Counted from the stretch's first letter, positions 34,508 to 45,073 are shown. The stretch: 64,000 nucleotides of DNA from JACDAE01 sp963744875 (GCA_963744875.1 CAVUVQ010000020.1:434001-498000), one strand, 5' to 3'. A program made the numbers and translations. The notes: generated from the letters alone by a model not told the origin.

Positions 34508-34532
34508 CTGTGTATTATGAAATGTGACTCTT

Positions 34533-35192
34533 TTATCTGGGAGGATCTTCGTCTTGCTTGCTGCGCAGGTACTCTGCACAGGCGCGATACGTTTCCTCGG
34601 AAATGAGACCTTTGGACATATAATGAGTCAGCATCACATCCAGTTTCAGGATGCTTAGCAGGTTATAGCCATGATGGCGTAGATGTTCAGCTGCTCCATG
34701 TTCGCGGTCAATCAGGACGATGACATCTTTGACCTTGATGCCATTCTCTTCGAGCATTTGCGCTGTTTCCAGAACGCTACTGCCTCTAGTAATCAGATCG
34801 TCAAAAATAAGGGCTGTATCACCTGAGCTAAAGCGTCCTTCTATACCTCGTTTGCCAGTTCCCTCGGGACGTATGCGTGCGTAGATCATTGGAATGTTTG
34901 TTTCCAGAGAGTAGGACATGGCCAACAAGAGGCCACCTACAGGAACGCCTGCAACAAGGGTGAATGGATGAACGCGGGGACGACGTAATGATTGTGCCAG
35001 GTTGATTTCCTGTTGCATGAGTTTACTTGCAACACGTAATGCGGTTGGATTACTGATCAAAACCTTGGGATTGACGAAGACGGGTGAGCTGACAGCGGAC
35101 TCGCTCACCGTGAAATTGCCAAACTGGACGCCTCCCAGGTCGAACAATATTTGCGCTAACCACAGATTATCCAAAGACTGCTCTTTCGCCAC
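34533..35192 (-). CDS. pyrE: orotate phosphoribosyltransferase
   Basis: A 219-residue type I phosphoribosyltransferase. The PRPP-binding signature TALIFDDLITRGSSVLET (about residues 125-142) has the two acidic residues and a TRGSS loop, and the flexible-loop basic residues lie in RPEGTGKRGIEG. It makes orotidine 5'-phosphate from orotate and PRPP in pyrimidine synthesis. The start appears to be GTG at 35192-35190 with a weak ribosome binding site, so the N-terminus is not certain. No other pyr gene is adjacent. Confidence 0.85.
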   Translation of the reverse strand: MAKEQSLDNLWLAQILFDLGGVQFGNFTVSESAVSSPVFVNPKVLISNPTALRVASKLMQQEINLAQSLRRPRVHPFTLVAGVPVGGLLLAMSYSLETNIPMIYARIRPEGTGKRGIEGRFSSGDTALIFDDLITRGSSVLETAQMLEENGIKVKDVIVLIDREHGAAEHLRHHGYNLLSILKLDVMLTHYMSKGLISEETYRACAEYLRSKQDEDPPR

Positions 35193-35335
35193 CTTAGCGC
35201 TGCGATGCCTGTACCCTCTTCTATCACGATTTGGGAAAGCACCGCCTCCTTTCTGGTAATGAGAAATTGCTTTCAGTTAGTATAACATATATCCAGCTGG
35301 GCTGTTCTATGGCTACCGCTCTCTTCTAATGCAAG

Positions 35336-36992
35336 CTAAAAGTCGCGGTAGGGGTCGGCACCCTTTGGGGGAACGCTCATCCAACAGGGTAAACCCCCTC
35401 CAATCCCCTTACCCATCAAATGTCCGTTTGACGCCCTCCCCACAAATAAGACATAGTAGCTTGCAGAACGATTTGCCACACGCCGCGTCGGTGCTCCAGA
35501 TCTTCTTCTGTCAGGCTGATGGGCTTCCGTCGTTGCAAATGAGCGAGCTCTATGCTTCCCGGCGTTTCTTCCCATGCTGGACTGCTTTCTTGCACCTCTT
35601 CTATCATCCCTTATCTCGTTGGAATGTGGAAGTACTGGCAAGGCAGCGTCTTCTGATTGCCATGCAGGAGTTTCATTGATGGCATGCTCTTTTTGTCGCC
35701 TCTTAAAGTCAGGTGCTCTGTGGCTATCATGCTCAGGTCGACCACGTCTGCCACGGTCCTGATCGGGTGCGAAAGATGGGCGACTATTACGTACTGGGCG
35801 TTGCTCATTGTACTGCTCACGTTCCAGCATGCTTGCAACCTCTGCCGTTGCATAAGGAACTGCGGAACTTACTTCCTCATCAATAATCAGGCGCTGCAAT
35901 AAGACGGCCTGCCCTAAGTTACGAGCCATGCGCCGCCATTTGGGCACATCCGCTGGTGCTAGCAGTGTAATTGCTTTGCCCTGTCGTCCCATACGACCCG
36001 TACGGCCAATTCTGTGTGTAAAAAGATCGCTTGATTCTGGGAGTTCGTAGTTGATGACTTGATAGATGCCTTGAATATCCAGTCCACGTGCCGCAACATT
36101 GGTTGCCAGCAGTGTCTGCACCTGCCCTCGCCGGAACGCAGTAAGCACATCTTCACGCGCACGCTGGCTCTTGTTGCCGTGTAGCGTCCCGACCGTAAAC
36201 CCAAGCTTGCTAAGTTGTTTGCCCAACTTCTCAACACCGAATTTCGTTCGGCCAAAGATGAGCGTGCTCTCCCCTTTGGTCGCATTCAAGAGGGTGCAGA
36301 GGGCAGCTATTTTCTGGTCCTGTGGCACCTGGTAGGCGATCTGCTCGATCGTACTTTGCGTTCCAGTAGCGGGCGTAATCGCGACTTTGACAGGATCTTT
36401 GAGGAACTTTTGCTGCAATTTCGCAACCCATTCGGGCATTGTTGCAGAAAAAAGCGCCATTTGTCGTGTCTCTGGCGTGGTTGTCAGAATATCTTCGATA
36501 ACTGGGGCGAATCCGACTATCCAGCATCTGGTCTGCTTCGTCCAATATACATATGCGTAGCTGGTTCAGCACCAGACAACCACTTTGCAGATGATCCTTC
36601 ACACGTCCAGGTGTGCCCACAACAATCTGCGCACCATAACGTAAAGCTGATATCTGACTACCATAAGGGCGTCCGCCAACCAGGAGGGCAGTCGAGAGTC
36701 GTTTGGTGACGGCCAGTTGACTGAGTACGGTGTTGACCTGGACCGCTAGTTCGCGCGTCGGCACAAGCACCAGAGCCTGGACGACACGCTTTTCTCTGGA
36801 GAGACGCTCTACCAGAGGGATGCCATAGGCGAGCGTTTTGCCCGAACCAGTGGCTGATTGTCCTACTACATCACGACCAGCGAGCAGGGCTGGAATTGCT
36901 TGCTCCTGAATAGGCGTAGGCTCTGTAATTCCCATATGTGTAAGCACCGCACGTGTTGCGGGTTGCAGGAGAAAATCATTAAAAGATGGCAT
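35336..36992 (-). pseudogene. DEAD-box RNA helicase, frameshifted
   Basis: Two frames together make one DEAD-box helicase. The first (ATG 36992 downward) shows the Q motif region (MGITEPTPIQEQAIPALL), motif I ATGSGKT, Ib GTPGR and DEADQMLD. Near 36514 one extra base moves the sense to the next frame, which continues GFAPVIEDIL, ALFSATMP (motif III), LIFGRTKFGVEKL, ATNVAARGLD and HRIGRTGRMGR. Removing one base restores a continuous protein. A second shift near 35610-35640 probably affects the basic tail, since the frame runs into intergenic repeat sequence (ending at 35336) while another frame offers a tail ending at 35416. Helicases of this type remodel RNA in ribosome assembly or cold stress. 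It could be an assembly error. Confidence 0.75.
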
Positions 36993-37020
36993 GAAAAAAC
37001 CCTTTCGGCCAATGTGCCCC

Positions 37021-37597
37021 TTACGGGGAGGATACCGCTCCCTGGAGGAGAATATCAACAGGGAGTACCAGGAGCAGGCCGTAGGGATACGGGAGCAATG
37101 CTGCTAGCTGATATAAGTATACGAACGTGTGTGCAGGAAGAGATGAATCTACAGAGGATTGCTCAAAGCCCTTTAGTGTCTTTATCGGGGAACAGGATAT
37201 GCTAGCAAACTGTTCCATGCCATGCAAACACTCATAACTACTGCATTATACCCCATTGCAAGGGAATTGTCAAGCCTTTCCGAACGAAAGTGGGATATGT
37301 CCCTCGCGGAAAGGGTCTCCTGAACATGGAATAGAACACGTGGAACATAATGTTGTTATGTAATAGATCCGCATCCAATGCGGAAAAGGCACTGCCGTGC
37401 TACTTTGGAAACTTGCCCGTTTCCTGCCCGGAAGTACCCGTACTGTGTTAGCTCCTTCCCCGTTTGGAGAAATATATCGCTTTGTTATGCCCCTGCGCAT
37501 AACCCTTCAAGCATTGAGTTCTACGAAGAGAAAGCAACGGAAGAGAGTCGTCCAAAATAGCAAGCAAACATTATTAGTTACATTTGGAGCGTATTAG
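37021..37597. other. 577-base gap with no supported gene
   Basis: Between the helicase start and the MFS gene I find no coding frame with family sense. The stretch next to the helicase holds several short G/C-rich pairings (gggagg-like and ccctgga words at 37020-37100), which could form a leader RNA for the helicase. Near 37265-37310 the words ctttccg and cggaaag form a small dyad. Both divergent promoters must lie here. Confidence 0.35.
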
Positions 37598-39091
37598 ATG
37601 CATCGTCCTTCCATCAATCCCAAGATCAGTGTGAGTATCGTTTTTATAGCTGCTATGTTTATGTCGATCATAGACACTACAATCGTGAATGTCGCCTTAC
37701 CATCCTTGAGCCGTGATTTCAACGTGGTTGGCACTTCCATCGATGCCGTTGTTGTCGGGTATCTTGTCAGCCTCGCTATAGTTATCCCTGCTTCGGGATG
37801 GTTGGGCGATCGCTTTGGCACCAAACGCGTATTTTTAGGTGCCCTCGCCCTCTTCACTATTGCCTCTGCCCTCTGTGGGCTATCGACGAGCCTGCCTATG
37901 CTGATCGGATTTCGTGTCTTACAAGGTTTTGGTGGCGGCGCATTGACCCCAGTCGGAACGGCTCTTTTGTATCGGACGTTTTCTCCCAGCGAACGTGTGC
38001 AGGTATCACGCATTCTTAATATACCTATCGTGCTCGCACCAGCCTCTGGCCCGGTGATTGGTGGCCTGCTCATCGATAAGTTATCATGGCATTGGGTTTT
38101 CTACGTTAATGTGCCTGTTGGCATCGCCGCTTTTCTGTTCGGTCTCCTCTTCTTGCAAGAGCATATCGAACGCACCGTCGGCTCCTTCGATCTCCCAGGT
38201 TTCTTGCTGGCTGGTTTTGGTCTCGCGCTGACTATGTATGCTTTGAGCGAAGGGTCATCTTATGGCTGGACTTCTTTCAGCATTCTTACCTGTTTAGTGA
38301 TAGGCCTGATCGGTCTTGCTATATTCGTTTTTGTGGAATTACGTTCAACTCACCCGATCCTGGATTTACGTCTGTTTAGCAATCGCGTATTTCGTACCGG
38401 GAACCTGATCTCGTTTTTCTCTACCGCCGGTTTTCTGGGCCTGCTTTATGTCGTCCCACTGTTTCTACAACAGGCACGCGGCGTCTCGGCCCTTGAATCA
38501 GGCCTGACCACGTTTCCAGAAGCGATCGGAGTACTGGTCGCTACTCAGATTGCTACGCGCCTCTACCCCGGTGTTGGACCACGCCGACTCATTGCCGGTG
38601 GACTCTCAGGCGTGGCGGTTTTCATGACCTTGATGTGCCTGATGGGACAGGATACAACCCTCTGGCTGATGCGTGCTTTGATGTTCTTCACGGGTGCAGG
38701 GATGGCCTTTTCCTTTACCTCTGTGCAGGCTGCATCTTTCTCAACTATCTCATCGGAGCAGACCGGACAGGCCTCGGCGCTTTTCAATGCACAACGTCAG
38801 ATTGGTGCCTCCCTCGGTGTTGCCTTGCTTAGTAGCGTGATCAGTATCGTAGGCTTGACGCAGATAAACCCAGGTGGTGCAGCCATACCCAATTTCACAG
38901 CGTATCATGCAGCGTTTATTGCTGCCGCTGTACTTGCCATTGTTTCTGCCTGTATTGCGCTCACCATGCATGATAGTGATGCCGCTGCCACTATGCGACG
39001 CCGGGTGAAACAGGATGTGCAAGAGTCGGTTGCTCATATGGAACGGGTTCCGGTTGCTCTCGCTCAAGAAGTGCAGGAGAGTGCTCGCTAA
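37598..39091 (+). CDS. MFS transporter, DHA2 (EmrB/QacA-like) drug exporter
   Basis: A 497-residue protein with about 14 hydrophobic helices. The helix 1 signature FMSIIDTTIVNVALPSL, the loop 2-3 motif GWLGDRFGTKRVF and the helix 5 antiporter motif (LAPASGPVIGGLLID) identify the 14-TM DHA2 group of proton-driven multidrug exporters. The C-terminus has a charged tail of about 40 residues. The natural substrate is unknown. The ATG at 37598 is the first in frame and gives the correct helix 1; no obvious aggagg precedes it. No TetR or MarR regulator is adjacent. Confidence 0.88.
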   Translation: MHRPSINPKISVSIVFIAAMFMSIIDTTIVNVALPSLSRDFNVVGTSIDAVVVGYLVSLAIVIPASGWLGDRFGTKRVFLGALALFTIASALCGLSTSLPMLIGFRVLQGFGGGALTPVGTALLYRTFSPSERVQVSRILNIPIVLAPASGPVIGGLLIDKLSWHWVFYVNVPVGIAAFLFGLLFLQEHIERTVGSFDLPGFLLAGFGLALTMYALSEGSSYGWTSFSILTCLVIGLIGLAIFVFVELRSTHPILDLRLFSNRVFRTGNLISFFSTAGFLGLLYVVPLFLQQARGVSALESGLTTFPEAIGVLVATQIATRLYPGVGPRRLIAGGLSGVAVFMTLMCLMGQDTTLWLMRALMFFTGAGMAFSFTSVQAASFSTISSEQTGQASALFNAQRQIGASLGVALLSSVISIVGLTQINPGGAAIPNFTAYHAAFIAAAVLAIVSACIALTMHDSDAAATMRRRVKQDVQESVAHMERVPVALAQEVQESAR

Positions 39092-39103
39092 GTTCCATTT
39101 ATT

Positions 39104-39150
39104 GAACACATACGGGACCCCAGACTATTCAGGGGTCTCGTGTGTTCATA
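39104..39150. terminator. bidirectional terminator-like hairpin
   Basis: gaacacatacgggacccc and ggggtctcgtgtgttc form an imperfect stem around agactattca, lying between the convergent MFS and small-protein genes. Confidence 0.5.
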
Positions 39151-39168
39151 TGCGGATGGTAACTATCT

Positions 39169-39423
39169 CTATCCAAGTGCGACAATTTCCAGTACCATAT
39201 AGGGATGCAGTGGAAATGCTTCCAACGCTTTCTGTATTTCCTCCTTTGATTCGCCCTTCATCACAATCCAACCACGACCACCATTTTCATAACTGATGTA
39301 TAGAGCTTCGATCGTCCCGGCCTCCTTCAGCATCTTCACATGAGCCTGCTCCTGTGGTATGAGTGCTGTAACTTCTGCCTGATGCCCTGGCACAAACGTG
39401 AAACTAACCATATATCGTGCCAT
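39169..39423 (-). CDS. small ferredoxin-fold protein (muconolactone isomerase/YCII-like)
   Basis: An 84-residue protein with the beta-alpha-beta-beta-alpha-beta order expected of a dimeric ferredoxin-like barrel: YMVSFTFVPG, a helix with QEQAHVKMLKEAGTIEALY, a GRGWIVMKGES strand, EEIQKALEAFPLHPYM and VLEIVAL at the end. This is the layout of muconolactone isomerase-like and YCII-like small proteins. A precise reaction cannot be assigned. ATG 39423 follows aaggag; the frame is open to 39507 but without a site. Confidence 0.7.
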   Translation of the reverse strand: MARYMVSFTFVPGHQAEVTALIPQEQAHVKMLKEAGTIEALYISYENGGRGWIVMKGESKEEIQKALEAFPLHPYMVLEIVALG

Positions 39424-39683
39424 AGTGTACTCCTTTTGCTCAAACTTCCATGACCAATAAAAATTCGTGCTCTTTTTCCGAATAATCCGGGTGCCGATCC
39501 GTGTCAACTCTTCAATTGTAGCACCTTCCTTTTTTAAAAGAAGGAAAGATGTAAGTTTTTTTACAACTCCTTTACAGCTACCTTAACAATTCCTGATAGA
39601 TGTTCCCTATGCTTAGAAGACTGAAAGATCTTCCTTTCATCTTTAGGATTTGTATTCTCATTATTGGAGAGAAGGAGTTCATC

Positions 39684-41021
39684 ATGGATACCATACTGCG
39701 CGGTATGAGGAATGTGCTGCGCAATCCAACACGACTACTCCTGGTAGTTTTGCTGCTGGGAGCAAGCTTGATGCTTGTTGCAGCAATGGTCAGCCTGAAT
39801 AGCAGCGCTCAGCAACAATTGGCGAATGTGCACAAAGAAGTCGGAACGGCGATCACGATTAATTATGCTACAAACGATAGCCAGAGCGCCGGACAGGATA
39901 CAGGAGGCCCAAGAGGTGGCGGCTTCTTTGGTCAACAAACCACGACCCCTATCCCTAACACAGCAGTAGCGAACGTTGCAAAAGTGCCGAACGTCGTCAG
40001 TGTCGAGACAAGCCTCAGGCGCACAGACACGAATAGTACACTCAAGACGAGCACCATTCAAACCCCCAATGGGAGATCAATCTCCATTCCACCCACGATC
40101 AATGGTATTTCAACGGGCGCAACGCATTTTACCCTCGCGGGCGGAAGTACGCCGACGCTCACCTCTGGTCGAACCTTCCAGGCGAGCGATGCCAATGCCA
40201 ACGTCGCCATCATGAGCCAGACACTGGCTACTGCGAACAGCTTGCAGGTAGGCTCGACGTTTACTTTGAAAGGGAAAACCTTCACGCTTATTGGACTCTA
40301 TACTACTGACCAGACCTTTGCCAATAGCTCGCTGGTGGTGCCAATGGCAACGATGCAGAACATCTTCTCCGTGCAAGGCGTAGATTCGATCACAGCCTAT
40401 GCACAGAGCTATGAGCAGGTGGATGCAGTGGCAGCGAAATTACGTACTACTCTGGGCAAAGCATATGATGTTGTGACCGAAGCTTCTAACTATACAAGTA
40501 CAATTGATGCTCTCAATGCTGCTCAAAACAGTATCAAACTGGCACTGATCGTCTCTATTATCACTTCAATACTTGTCATTATTTTTGCTGTTTTTATCAC
40601 TGTACGCGAAAGAACTGCGGAAATTGGCACGCTCAAAGCTATCGGTGCATCGCACTGGCAAGTGATTCGTCAGTTCTGGGGCGAAGTCCTGGCACTGAGT
40701 GCTATTGCGGCCATCCTCGCAATCCTCTTGCTTGCGACGCTAGGACCTTTGATCTCACAGGCATTCAACATTTCCACCCCCACAGTCGCAACGACAACAA
40801 CGCCGGGCAGATTTGGCGGTGGATTTGGTCAGGGACGCTCCCTCTTTGCATCCCAGGCCGCCACAAAACTGAGCAATGTACACCTGTCTTCAGCCACCCT
40901 GAACGTCCAGAGCTTGCTGATCATCGTGGGCCTGGGAATGGGACTCGCTGTCCTGACAAGTATTATCCCATCCTGGTATGTTGCACGGATCAGGCCCGCC
41001 GAAGTGCTGCGACGAGCATAA
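39684..41021 (+). CDS. ABC transporter permease of the MacB/FtsX type
   Basis: A 445-residue permease. An N-terminal helix (LLLVVLLLGASLMLVAAMVSL, about 17-37) is followed by an extracytoplasmic domain of about 250 residues with a Ser/Thr/Asn-rich character. The FtsX core follows: three helices with the family loop RERTAEIGTLKAIGASHWQV and a C-terminal LGMGLAVLTSIIPSWYVARIRPAEVLRRA. This is the mechanotransmission type of ABC system used for lipoprotein, peptide or drug export. ATG 39684 follows gaaggag; an upstream ATG at 39600 is in frame but less likely. The ATPase gene follows after 24 bases. Confidence 0.88.
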   Translation: MDTILRGMRNVLRNPTRLLLVVLLLGASLMLVAAMVSLNSSAQQQLANVHKEVGTAITINYATNDSQSAGQDTGGPRGGGFFGQQTTTPIPNTAVANVAKVPNVVSVETSLRRTDTNSTLKTSTIQTPNGRSISIPPTINGISTGATHFTLAGGSTPTLTSGRTFQASDANANVAIMSQTLATANSLQVGSTFTLKGKTFTLIGLYTTDQTFANSSLVVPMATMQNIFSVQGVDSITAYAQSYEQVDAVAAKLRTTLGKAYDVVTEASNYTSTIDALNAAQNSIKLALIVSIITSILVIIFAVFITVRERTAEIGTLKAIGASHWQVIRQFWGEVLALSAIAAILAILLLATLGPLISQAFNISTPTVATTTTPGRFGGGFGQGRSLFASQAATKLSNVHLSSATLNVQSLLIIVGLGMGLAVLTSIIPSWYVARIRPAEVLRRA

Positions 41022-41045
41022 TACAACGAAAGCTGAAGGAGCACC

Positions 41046-42629
41046 ATGGATACAGATATAAATACCGATCTGCCCCCCGTGGATGAGGGTGTAGACACAG
41101 ACATTGAAGAAACTCCGCTCTTCGTGGACAACGGACGACCTGTCACACTTGTCGCCCGCAATTTGAGCAAACACTTTACCCACAAAGGGGGGGTCATTAA
41201 GGCCGTCGATGAGGTCAGCTTTACCTTTACCGAACAACAATTTATCACGATCATGGGTCCCAGCGGCTCAGGTAAATCAACATTGCTCTATATATTGGGT
41301 GGGATGGATCAGGCAACTGCCGGCGAACTGGAGATTGACGGAGTAGATGTGCGGCATGTATCTGAGATGCAAGAACATCAATTCAGGCGCAAGAAACTGG
41401 GCTTTGTGTTTCAATCGTTTCACCTGATCCCCAATCTAACGGCCCTGGAGAACGTGATGTTACCGATGCAACTGGCGGGTGGACAATCCCGCGCTCAGAT
41501 GCGTGATCGGGCGCACTCATTATTATTGGAAGTTGGCATCAACGAAGATCGCCATAACCACAAACCCGACAAATTATCCGGTGGGCAACAACAACGCGTA
41601 GCAATCGCACGTGCGCTGGCAAATGATCCCAAAGTGATTCTCGCTGATGAGCCAACAGGCAACCTCGATACCCGTAGCGGCAAACGCATCATCGAATTGC
41701 TGAAGAGGCTCGCTGAACAGGGCAAGACTGTGATTGTAGTCACGCACGATCGGGATATCACCCGTCTGGCCGATTTACGGCTGGAAATGGAGGATGGCAA
41801 GATCAGACCAACGCCAAAATATGTTGCCCTCGCTAACTCTCCCGCCAGGAAAACGGTGCGCACCGCGAAATACTGGGAAGATAAACCGGTGACAATCGTT
41901 GCCTCAGGCTTGAGCAAATATTTCAAGCATAGAGGTAAGACAATCAAAGCTGTGGATGAGGCAAATTTTACGTTTACCGAACAGCAATTTGTCACCATTA
42001 CTGGCCCCAGTGGTTCAGGAAAATCGACGCTACTTTATATATTGGGAGGACTGGATAAAGCGACCAGGGGCGATCTGCAGGTCGATGGTATTGATGTGAG
42101 GCGACTGGCGGGACGCAAGGAGAATAATTTCAGGCGCAAGAAACTGGGTTTCGTGTTTCAATCGTTCCATCTGATCCCCAATCTAACGGCTCTGGAGAAC
42201 GTGATGGTGCCGATGCAATTGGCGGGTGGGCAATCGCAGGCTGAGATGCGTGAGCGAGCGCGGGTTTTGCTTTTCCAGGTTGGGATCAACGAAGATCGGC
42301 AGAGTCACAGGCCCGCTAAATTGTCTGGTGGGCAGCAACAGCGCGTAGCAATTGCACGCGCACTCGCCAATGATCCTCGGGTGATCCTGGCAGATGAACC
42401 CACAGGTAATCTGGATGCCTATAACAGCAAACGCATCATCGAACTACTCAAAGAACTCGCTGAGCAGGGTAAAACCGTCGTTGTGGTGACGCATGATCGC
42501 AGCGTGGCGAAAGATGCCGATGTGCGCCTGGAGATGGAAGACGGTCGCGTCAAAAGCACTGGCACCGTTGTTGTTCCCACACGCCCTCAGCAACCCCTGG
42601 TGAGCAAGAAAAGAGCCAAAAAGAGATAG
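41046..42629 (+). CDS. ABC transporter ATPase with two MacB/LolD-type domains in one chain
   Basis: A 527-residue protein with two complete ATPase domains (about 36-255 and 275-500). Each has Walker A (GPSGSGKSTLLYILGG), the Q loop (FVFQSFHLIPNLTALENVM), signature LSGGQQQRVAIARAL, Walker B (VILADEPTGNLD) and the switch His (VVTHDR). The domains are highly alike in protein and share long DNA words, so the gene arose by tandem duplication and fusion. MacB/LolD ATPases are normally single-domain dimers, and the fused form is unusual. It surely powers the FtsX-type permease encoded just upstream. A short acidic N-terminal segment and a basic tail have no known role. Confidence 0.9.
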   Translation: MDTDINTDLPPVDEGVDTDIEETPLFVDNGRPVTLVARNLSKHFTHKGGVIKAVDEVSFTFTEQQFITIMGPSGSGKSTLLYILGGMDQATAGELEIDGVDVRHVSEMQEHQFRRKKLGFVFQSFHLIPNLTALENVMLPMQLAGGQSRAQMRDRAHSLLLEVGINEDRHNHKPDKLSGGQQQRVAIARALANDPKVILADEPTGNLDTRSGKRIIELLKRLAEQGKTVIVVTHDRDITRLADLRLEMEDGKIRPTPKYVALANSPARKTVRTAKYWEDKPVTIVASGLSKYFKHRGKTIKAVDEANFTFTEQQFVTITGPSGSGKSTLLYILGGLDKATRGDLQVDGIDVRRLAGRKENNFRRKKLGFVFQSFHLIPNLTALENVMVPMQLAGGQSQAEMRERARVLLFQVGINEDRQSHRPAKLSGGQQQRVAIARALANDPRVILADEPTGNLDAYNSKRIIELLKELAEQGKTVVVVTHDRSVAKDADVRLEMEDGRVKSTGTVVVPTRPQQPLVSKKRAKKR

Positions 42630-42718
42630 GGCAACATCTATTCCGCTCGGGAGTGGATCATATGCCCCCATTCAAACGTGATACAAAAGGAGACTATTAG
42701 TATATGTAAGGAAAAACT

Positions 42719-45073
42719 ATGATCGAACAACCAGCATTCACCGTCGCGGAGTGGAGCATCCGTGAGGAAAAACTGCGCCTGGACTTTCTTGCTCAGACAG
42801 AATCTATTTTTGCCCTTTCCAATGGACACATCGGGTTACGGGGCAATTTTGATGAGGGAGAGCCATATGGTCTTCCTGGCACCTATCTAAATTCCGTCTA
42901 CGAGCAACGTCCATTGCCCTATGCGGAGGCAGAGTATGGTTCTCCGGAGTCCGGGCAGACCGTCATCAATGTCACCAACGGCAAAATTCTGCGCCTGCTC
43001 GTGGATGACGAACCCTTTGATGTTCGCTATGGTGAGGTCCATAGTCATGAGCGTGAACTTGATCTGCGCAATGGTGTGCTTCGTCGCAGCGTCAATTGGA
43101 GCTCGCCCGCCGGACGCACTATTAAGGTATCGTCGGTGCGTATGGTATCGTTCACTCAGCGATCCATCGCCGCCATCAGTTACGAGGTAGAGCCGGTTGA
43201 TGCCACTGTACGCGTCGTTGTGCAGTCGGAGCTGGTTGCAAACGAAGAACTTCCAGTCGCCAGTAGCGATCCTCGGGCTGCCGCTGTCCTTTCATCTCCT
43301 CTTGTAAGCGAGGAGCACTTCGCGAATAAGACCATCGGGCTGCTGGTTCATCATACACGCGTCAGTAACTTGCGCATGGCGGCTGCAATGGATCATCACG
43401 TCGAGGGGCCAGAGACGGTTATTGAGTCCGAGAGCGCCCCTGATGTCGCTCGTGTATCAATTACAGCACAACTAAAACCAGGTGAGAGACTTCGTATAGT
43501 CAAATACATTTCTTATGGTTGGTCAAGTCAGCGTTCACGACCTGCTCTCCACGACCAGGTCGTTGCAGCTCTGTCTGCCGCAAGATTAACTGGCTGGGAT
43601 GGCTTGCTCAGTGAGCAACGGGCTTATCTGAATGAATTCTGGGCGGGTGCAGATGTCGAACTGGAGGGTGATCCGGAGATTCAGCAAGCAGTGCGTTTTG
43701 CACTCTTCCACATTCTCCAGGCGGGAGCACGTGGTGAGCGCAGGCCAATTCCGGCAAAAGGCTTAACTGGCCCCGGCTATGACGGCCATACCTTCTGGGA
43801 TACCGAGGCTTTCGTCCTTCCTGTACTGACACTTACCGTACCTCATGCCGTTGCCGATGCTTTACGTTGGCGTTACTCGACCCTTGAACTGGCAAAGGAG
43901 CGTGCCCATCAATTGGGACTACGTGGCGCTGCCTTCCCCTGGCGAACCATCGCTGGTCAAGAATGTTCGGGCTACTGGCCTGCGGGAACCGCTGCGTTTC
44001 ATATTAATGCAGACATTGCCTATGCTGCCGTTCGCTACATCGATGCCACGAGAGACATTGAGTTTGAGAAAAAGATTGGTCTTCCATTGCTTGTCGAGAC
44101 GGCGCGACTATGGCGTTCACTTGGCTACATTGATGCAATGGACCACTTTCGCATTGATGGCGTCACTGGACCTGACGAGTACAGCGCCATCGCTGACAAT
44201 AACATCTACACAAATCTTATGGCTCAGTATAATCTGCGTTCAGCTGTAGGGGCTGTGAAGCGTCATCCTCACGAGGCACACGATCTCAAGGTCGATAAGG
44301 CCGAGGTTGATAGTTGGAGTGAGGCCGCCGAGAAGATGCTCATTCCGTTTGATGAACGACTGGGAGTGCACCCACAAGACGAATCCTTTACCCGGCACGA
44401 GGTATGGGACTTTGAAGCCACCCCATCAGATCATTATCCTCTTCTGTTGCACTTTCCATACTTCGATCTTTATCGCAAGCAGGTCATTAAGCAGGCCGAT
44501 CTTGTTCTGGCGATGCAGCTTTTTAGCGATGCATTTACTCCTGAGCAGAAGGCCCGCAACTTTGCCTATTATGAAGCCCTCACCGTGCGTGATTCTTCAT
44601 TGTCCGCAAGTACGCAGGCCGTGATCGCGGCTGAGGTGGGTCAACTCCAACTGGCCTACGACTACCTTGGCGAAGCGGCTCTCATGGATCTCGATGACCT
44701 GGAACACAATGTACGTGATGGCGTGCACATTGCCTCTCTCGCCGGAGCCTGGACGGTGCTGGTTGCCGGGTTTGGTGGCGTGCGCTTCCGCAGTGATTCC
44801 CTCTCCTTTGCGCCCCATCTGCCCGATGGGATTACCCGCCTCACCTTCCGTATCCAGTGTCATGGTTGTAGTTTGCGCGTTGAGGTGACCGCAACGGAAG
44901 CAACATATCGCCTTCTAGATGGCGCATCAGTGAAGATAAAGCATCATGGCGACGAGGTTACGCTGTCTAAAGATGAGTCGGTTACGCGCTCTATACCAGC
45001 CGTGAAGGCAGGACCACGCCCTGAACAGCCAGCGGGACGTGCACCGATAGCGCGAGAAATGCGGAAGTCATGA
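42719..45073 (+). CDS. glycoside hydrolase family 65 protein (disaccharide phosphorylase)
   Basis: A 784-residue GH65 enzyme with an N-terminal beta-sandwich (to about 270), an (alpha/alpha)6 barrel and a small C-terminal jelly roll. The barrel shows GHTFWDTEAFVLPVL (357-371), the catalytic acid E487 in GVTGPDEYSA, and the phosphate-side motifs KQADLVLAM and DSSLSASTQAVIAAEVG. GH65 enzymes split maltose, trehalose, kojibiose or related disaccharides with phosphate; which one cannot be read from sequence. The presence of the phosphate-side motifs argues for phosphorolysis over hydrolysis. The stop codon shares the palindrome TCATGA with the stop of the convergent sigma-factor gene. A beta-phosphoglucomutase gene, often a neighbour, is absent. 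Confidence 0.9.
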   Translation: MIEQPAFTVAEWSIREEKLRLDFLAQTESIFALSNGHIGLRGNFDEGEPYGLPGTYLNSVYEQRPLPYAEAEYGSPESGQTVINVTNGKILRLLVDDEPFDVRYGEVHSHERELDLRNGVLRRSVNWSSPAGRTIKVSSVRMVSFTQRSIAAISYEVEPVDATVRVVVQSELVANEELPVASSDPRAAAVLSSPLVSEEHFANKTIGLLVHHTRVSNLRMAAAMDHHVEGPETVIESESAPDVARVSITAQLKPGERLRIVKYISYGWSSQRSRPALHDQVVAALSAARLTGWDGLLSEQRAYLNEFWAGADVELEGDPEIQQAVRFALFHILQAGARGERRPIPAKGLTGPGYDGHTFWDTEAFVLPVLTLTVPHAVADALRWRYSTLELAKERAHQLGLRGAAFPWRTIAGQECSGYWPAGTAAFHINADIAYAAVRYIDATRDIEFEKKIGLPLLVETARLWRSLGYIDAMDHFRIDGVTGPDEYSAIADNNIYTNLMAQYNLRSAVGAVKRHPHEAHDLKVDKAEVDSWSEAAEKMLIPFDERLGVHPQDESFTRHEVWDFEATPSDHYPLLLHFPYFDLYRKQVIKQADLVLAMQLFSDAFTPEQKARNFAYYEALTVRDSSLSASTQAVIAAEVGQLQLAYDYLGEAALMDLDDLEHNVRDGVHIASLAGAWTVLVAGFGGVRFRSDSLSFAPHLPDGITRLTFRIQCHGCSLRVEVTATEATYRLLDGASVKIKHHGDEVTLSKDESVTRSIPAVKAGPRPEQPAGRAPIAREMRKS

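Noticed and set aside
35336..35410. Last 25 codons of the helicase frame as a true C-terminus
   Set aside because: The translated words MSVPPKGADPYRDF come from an intergenic palindrome-like sequence (gtaggggtcggcaccc), so the frame probably reads past its real end after a shift.
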